From positions 1 to 64,000 of the forward strand of contig NZ_LOHF01000016.1 of the NCBI RefSeq assembly GCF_002158995.1: a stretch of 64,000 bases of DNA. Reading direction: 5' to 3'. Position numbers and translations under genes: made by a program. The notes under the pieces were generated by a model. The model was given only the letters and a program-made list of their open reading frames with translations, made no database searches and was not told where the DNA came from. The DNA comes from Pseudomonas caspiana (GTDB lineage: Bacteria; Pseudomonadota; Gammaproteobacteria; Pseudomonadales; Pseudomonadaceae). The stretch's first letter is position 1. Every line of letters begins with the position of its first letter. This document shows, one piece after another, positions 60,121 through 64,000 of the stretch.

Positions 60121-61304
60121 GGCGACATCCCCTCGTACAAAGTCTCACCTAGGGATTCTCCCCCGATACTGCCACCAGTCGTGCCTAACCATGACCCGGT
60201 ACCAACGACCACAACAACACAGGCCACGCCGGGTAATCCTCCAGAAATGGTTAACGCGGCGCAAACAGGGCCTGCAAGTCGAGATGCCGCTAAACCACCT
60301 GCTATACCACCAGCCGTCGACCCAACAAACTTCCCCCCTTCCGTAAAATTGATCTTCCTGCACGCCTCGGCGTCTTTGCCTCTGCACACTTCCCGGATCG
60401 CCAGCACACCTGAAACGCCGCCGATGCCTATGCCGATGTAGCCACCTGCTTTCATATATTTGGCGGCTTTGCTTACAGATTCGACGTGCGTTGAGTAGCC
60501 GTGAATGCTTTTGGGTCCGCCAGCTTCTTTCCAGTGGTGGACGAGGCTGCGGCTAGAAATACCGAGCGCTTTCTTCAGGCTGTGATGATCACTCATGGTG
60601 GTGAGGCTGCGCAGGCGAGTAGATTTCAGGAGGTGGGCGTCGAGTTGGTTAAGTAGCTCTTTGCGTTGGGCGAAGAATTCCGGGGAGTTGAGGTGGCCGT
60701 GTTTAAGGAAGCTGTTTTGGTGCAGTTCTTCAATGGCTTTCAAGGTGTTGGCCATTTGGGCCAAGTGTTTTTCCATCACGGCAGCGCTGACACCAAGCCA
60801 GGTGGAAGTCTGGCCGGTGAAGCTGACAATTTCCGCCGCATGGCGGTACATGAAGTCAGCTTCGTCAGGGCTCAATGGAGCCAGTGCGGCTTTGACTTGA
60901 TGGGCGGCCTGCATGAGCTGTGATTCAGCGTAGGTGCATGAGGTGCTGTTGGGGTCGCTGAGGACGATCAGGGTGCCCGCTTTGACGATGTCCTCAAGGT
61001 TGGGGTTAAGGGCACTGAACTTGATCAATGCGCTGACGGGCATGTTGTCGAACAGGCCGTGGTAGAAGTCGTAGGCCGATACGCTTTGCGGGACGATATA
61101 AAAACCGGGTTCGGCGGCGGGTGCTGTTTCGGCAGCAATGAGGGTGCGCGGCTGCGGATTTTCGAAGCTGTAGTTGTGAGACGAGGGATATTGAGGTGCG
61201 TCGAGGATGGGTGGATTGTGATCAATCTCGGGAGACCGCTGGCCAAATCCATAGCGCTTTTCAACCTCCATGTTATTGGGGTTGGTCCTGGGTCTATCAG
61301 ACAT
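60117..61304 (-). CDS. Putative pore-forming toxin/effector
   Basis: 395 residues from ATG 61304 (MSDRPRTNPNNMEVEKRYGF), with GAGGAG upstream. There is no signal peptide. A LysM-like patch lies near 70-115 (GFYIVPQSVSAYDFYHGLF, DIVKAGTLIVLSD). A helical middle follows. The C-terminal ~115 residues are a run of glycine-zipper segments (GGYIGIGIGGVSGVLA, VGSTAGGIAGGLAASRLAG, GLPGVACVVVVVGTGSW), as in membrane-inserting toxins. The absence of a signal peptide, and the T6SS operon elsewhere in the window, make a T6SS-delivered effector possible. The two following membrane genes would be immunity proteins. Confidence 0.65.
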   Translation of the reverse strand: MSDRPRTNPNNMEVEKRYGFGQRSPEIDHNPPILDAPQYPSSHNYSFENPQPRTLIAAETAPAAEPGFYIVPQSVSAYDFYHGLFDNMPVSALIKFSALNPNLEDIVKAGTLIVLSDPNSTSCTYAESQLMQAAHQVKAALAPLSPDEADFMYRHAAEIVSFTGQTSTWLGVSAAVMEKHLAQMANTLKAIEELHQNSFLKHGHLNSPEFFAQRKELLNQLDAHLLKSTRLRSLTTMSDHHSLKKALGISSRSLVHHWKEAGGPKSIHGYSTHVESVSKAAKYMKAGGYIGIGIGGVSGVLAIREVCRGKDAEACRKINFTEGGKFVGSTAGGIAGGLAASRLAGPVCAALTISGGLPGVACVVVVVGTGSWLGTTGGSIGGESLGETLYEGMSP

Positions 61305-61519
61305 GGCGACGGCTCCTCGCGGGGGCAAAGAAACGGAGCCTAACAAGGCCGCAGGCGGCGGAGGTTGGGGTTGGAACGAATCAGAAAGGTCCTACTTCTA
61401 TTGTCGAAAATGTTTGTGGGATTTGAAGGTGATGGAATGATGGTTCGGGTGACTGGATGGACCTTTTCCCGGCTAAAGCCAGTTCCACGATATCGCGACA
61501 ATATTTTGGATTGCGCAGG

Positions 61520-61610
61520 ACCAGTGGGAGGCTTGCCCGCGATAAGGTCCATGCGATCTAACGTGAATCGCGTCCAGCCTTATCGCGAGCAAGCTCAGCT
61601 CCCACAGGCT
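61520..61610. repeat. Inverted REP pair (BIME-like)
   Basis: AGTGGGAGGCTTGCCCGCGA (near 61523) faces TTATCGCGAGCAAGCTCAGC (near 61579), which continues to CTCCCACAGG. Two REPs head-to-head in the gap between divergent genes. Confidence 0.8.
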
Positions 61611-61719
61611 TCAATGCTGACTGCTGAGCGCAATCGCAGCAACACAATGCGTGGGCTCGTTCTTCGGGATTTGGTAAAGTCTGCGCCCTGCCCGCTTCTG
61701 TCTCTTCAGGTTTAATGCT

Positions 61720-62055
61720 GTGAAACTCTCTCGACTCAACACGTTGATTGCTCGTGCTTCTGCCTGGTTGCGGGGCAAGCGTGAGGGTGTGGTTGAGTTG
61801 CAGTCGGATAAAGCTGACGTGTCCAGCGCGCCAGCTACTGAGCCTGTTACGCCTAAGGTCAGGAAGGTCAAACCGAAGGCAGTACCTAAAACAACAGCGG
61901 AGCCAAAAGCGCCGGCGTGCCCGCATTGCAAGAAAGTAATGGTGCTGAAGGTCGCCCGCACTGGAGCCAACGCCGGGGGTAATTTCTGGGGGTGTGGGGA
62001 TTATCCGAAGTGCCGAGGGATTAGGGCGATCTTTGCGCCGATGAAGGTTAAGTGA
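61720..62055 (+). CDS. Small protein with topoisomerase-type C4 zinc finger
   Basis: 111 residues starting at GTG 61720, after TTCAGG. The N-terminal ~65 residues are polar and Lys/Pro/Ala-rich. The C-terminal ~45 form a topoisomerase I-type zinc ribbon: PACPHCKKVMVLKVARTG, then GGNFWGCGDYPKCRGI with four cysteines. Such domains bind single-stranded DNA or RNA. The partner is unknown. Confidence 0.8.
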   Translation: MKLSRLNTLIARASAWLRGKREGVVELQSDKADVSSAPATEPVTPKVRKVKPKAVPKTTAEPKAPACPHCKKVMVLKVARTGANAGGNFWGCGDYPKCRGIRAIFAPMKVK

Positions 62056-62080
62056 TCTTCGTTTTGGATGGATGCGCTGA

Positions 62081-62113
62081 AGCAAAAGTCTCGGCAGTGC
62101 TGAGACTTTTGCT
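62081..62113 (+). terminator. 12-bp stem-loop after the zinc-ribbon gene
   Basis: AGCAAAAGTCTC (62081-62092) pairs with GAGACTTTTGCT (62102-62113), 26 bases after the stop. It is probably the terminator of that gene, though no U-run follows. Confidence 0.6.
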
Positions 62114-62132
62114 GTGCTGAAACGGGAGCGTT

Positions 62133-62159
62133 ATTTGTGTCAGCAGCGCTGACACAAAT
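62133..62159. terminator. Second perfect 12-bp stem-loop
   Basis: ATTTGTGTCAGC (62133-62144) pairs with GCTGACACAAAT (62148-62159), loop AGC. It lies 20 bases after the previous hairpin and may terminate the opposite-strand mlaA operon or be a small repeat. Confidence 0.5.
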
Positions 62160-62372
62160 GGTCCACTTAAATAGTGTCACCACTGGGGACACAAAGTCAT
62201 AGGCTGGCAAATCCCGCTCGGTTGCTGACCCGGCAATATGTCATGGCAGATAACAGACTGATCAACAAATCCTCAATTGCCTGAGTTGAAATGAAATTCG
62301 CTCCCACAGGTCCCTTTGTGTAGTGTCAGGAAGATTGTGTCAGTTACCCGTTGGGCATCGAAGTCCGCAGCC

Positions 62373-62609
62373 CTACCCCTCAACCCCATGACTGATCATC
62401 CAGCGAATCATGCTCGCCAGCGGCACGCGATGATGACGCACGGTGCACCACGCCGCGTCATCGTGGCTGAACAATTCGACGTAGCGGCTCAGTAATACAT
62501 GGCGGCCATCCTCGGCAACGCGCAGTTCAATCTCGCGGCTGTGCAGTGACGCGGGATTGGGGTTTCGGGTTCTGCGGTGCAGGACCAGGGCTTCGGTTCT
62601 ACTCGTCAT
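62373..62609 (-). CDS. Small protein overlapping the end of mlaA
   Basis: 78 residues from ATG 62609 (MTSRTEALVLHRRTRNPNPA); the upstream frame is inside mlaA and was rejected. GGAGGTGA, part of the mlaA coding end, is the ribosome site, and the two genes overlap by 11 bases. The sequence is basic and contains IELRVAEDGRHVLLSRYVEL and RHHRVPLASMIRWMI. Unknown family. The overlap suggests co-translation with mlaA. Confidence 0.65.
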   Translation of the reverse strand: MTSRTEALVLHRRTRNPNPASLHSREIELRVAEDGRHVLLSRYVELFSHDDAAWCTVRHHRVPLASMIRWMISHGVEG

Positions 62610-63387
62610 CGGTCTCACCTCCAGGACAGGTTGAATCGCTTGGGACGACCTTGCCTGACTTGCCTTCAACCACGAAGTTGGCGCGTTTCTGGGCCACGGT
62701 GTCACGCAGGGCTATGTAGTAATCCGGTTGTTTGCGCAGTTGGTCAGTGAACGGCAAAGCTTCAGCGCGGCCGTCGACAATGCCGCCGACGGTATTGATA
62801 GTGCCAAGGGTCTGCACGGTGTCGCTGTTGCTGCCCAGCGGGTCAACCACGAAACTCAGCACTTTGCCGGTTGCGTCCCGCAGGTTGCCGGTGCCGAGCA
62901 GTGGCAGTTCGACGATTGGCCCATTGGCGATGTTCCACACGCCGAAGGTCTGACCAAAGTCGGACTTGTGGCGCTCGATGCCCATCTTGCCGGAGACGTC
63001 GATCAAACCGACGATCCCCACGGTGGTGTTGATCACAAAACGCCCGAAAGTGACGATTGAGCGCTCGCCGTTACCTTGCAGCAGGTCGTTGATGAACACC
63101 TTCGGTTCGCCGAAGTTGGCAACGAAGTTATGCACGCCGGTCTGGAAGAAGTCCGGCAGATGGCGATAGCCACGGGCGACCGGAGCGATGGCGTAATCGT
63201 CGACGGTGCGGTTAAAAGCGAAGATGCCACGGTTGACCGGTTCTGCGGGGTCATGAAGGGTGTAGCTGACGTTGTCGCAAGGGCCAGCCGGTGTGGACGG
63301 CGCACTTGCGCAGCCGCTGACCAGCACGACGAGGAAACCAGCGAAGGTGAAACGTGCGACAGGCGGAGCGCTTTTGAGAGTGGGCAT
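62599..63387 (-). CDS. mlaA: Outer-membrane lipoprotein MlaA (VacJ)
   Basis: 262 residues. A lipoprotein signal with lipobox VLVSGC (residues ~21-26) is followed by the MlaA core: DPAEPVNRGIFAFNRTVDDY, YRHLPDFFQTGVHNFVANFG, EPKVFINDLLQGN, FGRFVINTTVGIVGLIDVSG and FGQTFGVWNIANGPIVELPL. MlaA with a porin removes misplaced phospholipids from the outer leaflet and passes them to MlaC. The C-terminus (GKVVPSDSTCPGGETDDE) is short and acidic. Confidence 0.96.
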   Translation of the reverse strand: MPTLKSAPPVARFTFAGFLVVLVSGCASAPSTPAGPCDNVSYTLHDPAEPVNRGIFAFNRTVDDYAIAPVARGYRHLPDFFQTGVHNFVANFGEPKVFINDLLQGNGERSIVTFGRFVINTTVGIVGLIDVSGKMGIERHKSDFGQTFGVWNIANGPIVELPLLGTGNLRDATGKVLSFVVDPLGSNSDTVQTLGTINTVGGIVDGRAEALPFTDQLRKQPDYYIALRDTVAQKRANFVVEGKSGKVVPSDSTCPGGETDDE

Positions 63388-63556
63388 GCAAGGTGATCTC
63401 GGCTAGGACTGGCGTTGATCCTGCCTGCGGTTTTTTGCCTGAAGATTTCTGTTTTATTGCCTGCCGGTCGCTTTATTACCGAGTTGAAATATATGACGTA
63501 GCGCCAGGAATGATTTTAGATAGGCACTGCGAATCCACTCCGGCAGCGAGCCCACT
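63388..63556. promoter_or_regulatory. Divergent promoter region mlaA / response regulator
   Basis: 170 bases between divergent genes. No specific operator was recognised. Confidence 0.4.
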
Positions 63557-64000
63557 GTGAGCCATTTACTACTGGTCGACGACGACGTTGAAGTCCTCGC
63601 CCTTTTGCAGAAATTCCTTGAACAGCATGGCTACAGCGTCGAAGTCGCTACCGATGGCCCTTCGCTGTGGCGGGCGATCGAGCGGCGCTTGCCGGACTTG
63701 ATCATCCTCGACGTGATGCTACCCGGCGAAAGCGGTCTGGTGCTCTGTCAGCAATTGCGGGCCAAACACAAGATCGCAGTGATCATGCTGACGGCCATGG
63801 GCGAACTGAGCGACAGGGTTATCGGCCTGGAGTTGGGTGCCGACGATTACCTGACCAAGCCGTTCGACGCCCGGGAGTTGTTGGCGCGGGTGCGTGCTGT
63901 GCTCAGGCGTGTGGGGGAAGCGGCAACGGTGTCCAATGACTCTTCGCGCTCGATCCTGGAGTTTGCCAACTGGCAGCTGGATGTCACCCGCCGCGAGTTG
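63557..64000 (+). CDS. Response regulator, OmpR type (partial, runs off the window)
   Basis: 148 codons from GTG 63557 to the edge. The receiver domain is complete: LLLVDDDVEVLALLQKFL (acidic pocket), LIILDVMLPGESGL with the phospho-acceptor Asp, IAVIMLTAMGE (switch Thr) and DDYLTKPFDARELLARVRAV (Lys). A winged-helix DNA-binding domain begins near SILEFANWQLDVTRREL, as in OmpR/PhoB-type regulators. The partner kinase would lie outside the window. Confidence 0.93.
   Translation, partial: MSHLLLVDDDVEVLALLQKFLEQHGYSVEVATDGPSLWRAIERRLPDLIILDVMLPGESGLVLCQQLRAKHKIAVIMLTAMGELSDRVIGLELGADDYLTKPFDARELLARVRAVLRRVGEAATVSNDSSRSILEFANWQLDVTRREL

Noticed and set aside
61558..62085. Minus-strand frames of 119-175 codons
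   Set aside because: Antisense to the zinc-ribbon gene and partly made of REP sequence.

Overview
The window looks like a Pseudomonas chromosome, most probably of the fluorescens group. The evidence is the msrPQ, mlaA and BRO-N genes and the repeated REP-type palindromes (CGGGCAAGCCCGCTCCTACAGG-like) at the right side. The right end (57-64 kb) appears GC-rich and core-like. The left and middle (1-56 kb) look more AT-rich and largely accessory. No rRNA, tRNA or CRISPR array was seen.

Layout. (1) 1-5 kb: a minus-strand pair encoding a secreted Ig-repeat protein (running off the window) and a secreted, probably beta-barrel protein. Divergent from them is a large FtsZ/tubulin-superfamily GTPase carrying GGGTGSG, GAGNAP and acidic T7-like motifs. 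(2) 5.2-6.9 kb: msrP-msrQ, periplasmic methionine sulfoxide repair, followed by a decayed IS3-family transposase. (3) 7.5-28.1 kb: a complete-looking minus-strand type VI secretion operon, tssA-B-C-hcp-tssE-F-G-H, an unknown 230-residue gene, vgrG, tagH, tssK-L-M. No tssJ, PAAR or obvious immunity gene is present. (4) 28.1-30.5 kb: mostly non-coding, with a diverged tandem duplication that includes a possible small RNA. (5) 30.6-32.9 kb: a penicillin-acylase-family Ntn hydrolase.

(6) 33.4-43.6 kb: a transposition module. A TnpS-like tyrosine recombinase and a TnpT/KfrA-like coiled-coil protein diverge from a short region with inverted repeats that resembles a cointegrate-resolution site. They are followed by an unknown gene, then TnsA-like, TnsB/TniA, TnsC/TniB and a very long TniQ. 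The TnsA-like protein seems to lack the first catalytic acidic residue, so cointegrate formation followed by TnpS/TnpT-type resolution is a coherent hypothesis. (7) 44.1-56.7 kb: a defence island. It holds an unknown 328-residue protein, vsr, a C5 cytosine methylase, a MutL/MORC-like GHKL ATPase, a Z1-domain helicase-like ATPase, a PD-(D/E)XK nuclease and an AIPR protein, the last five in one tightly overlapping operon. A convergent pair follows: a DGQHR/DndB-like protein and a protein with a HEPN-type RxxxxH motif.

(8) 57-64 kb: a BRO-N antirepressor-like gene behind a leader that could fold (possibly a c4-type RNA), small secreted and membrane proteins, and a putative pore-forming toxin with adjacent membrane proteins that look like immunity partners. 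A topoisomerase-type zinc-ribbon protein, mlaA with a small overlapping gene, and the start of an OmpR-type response regulator complete the window.

All function calls rest on reading motifs and family resemblance; no database search was run.
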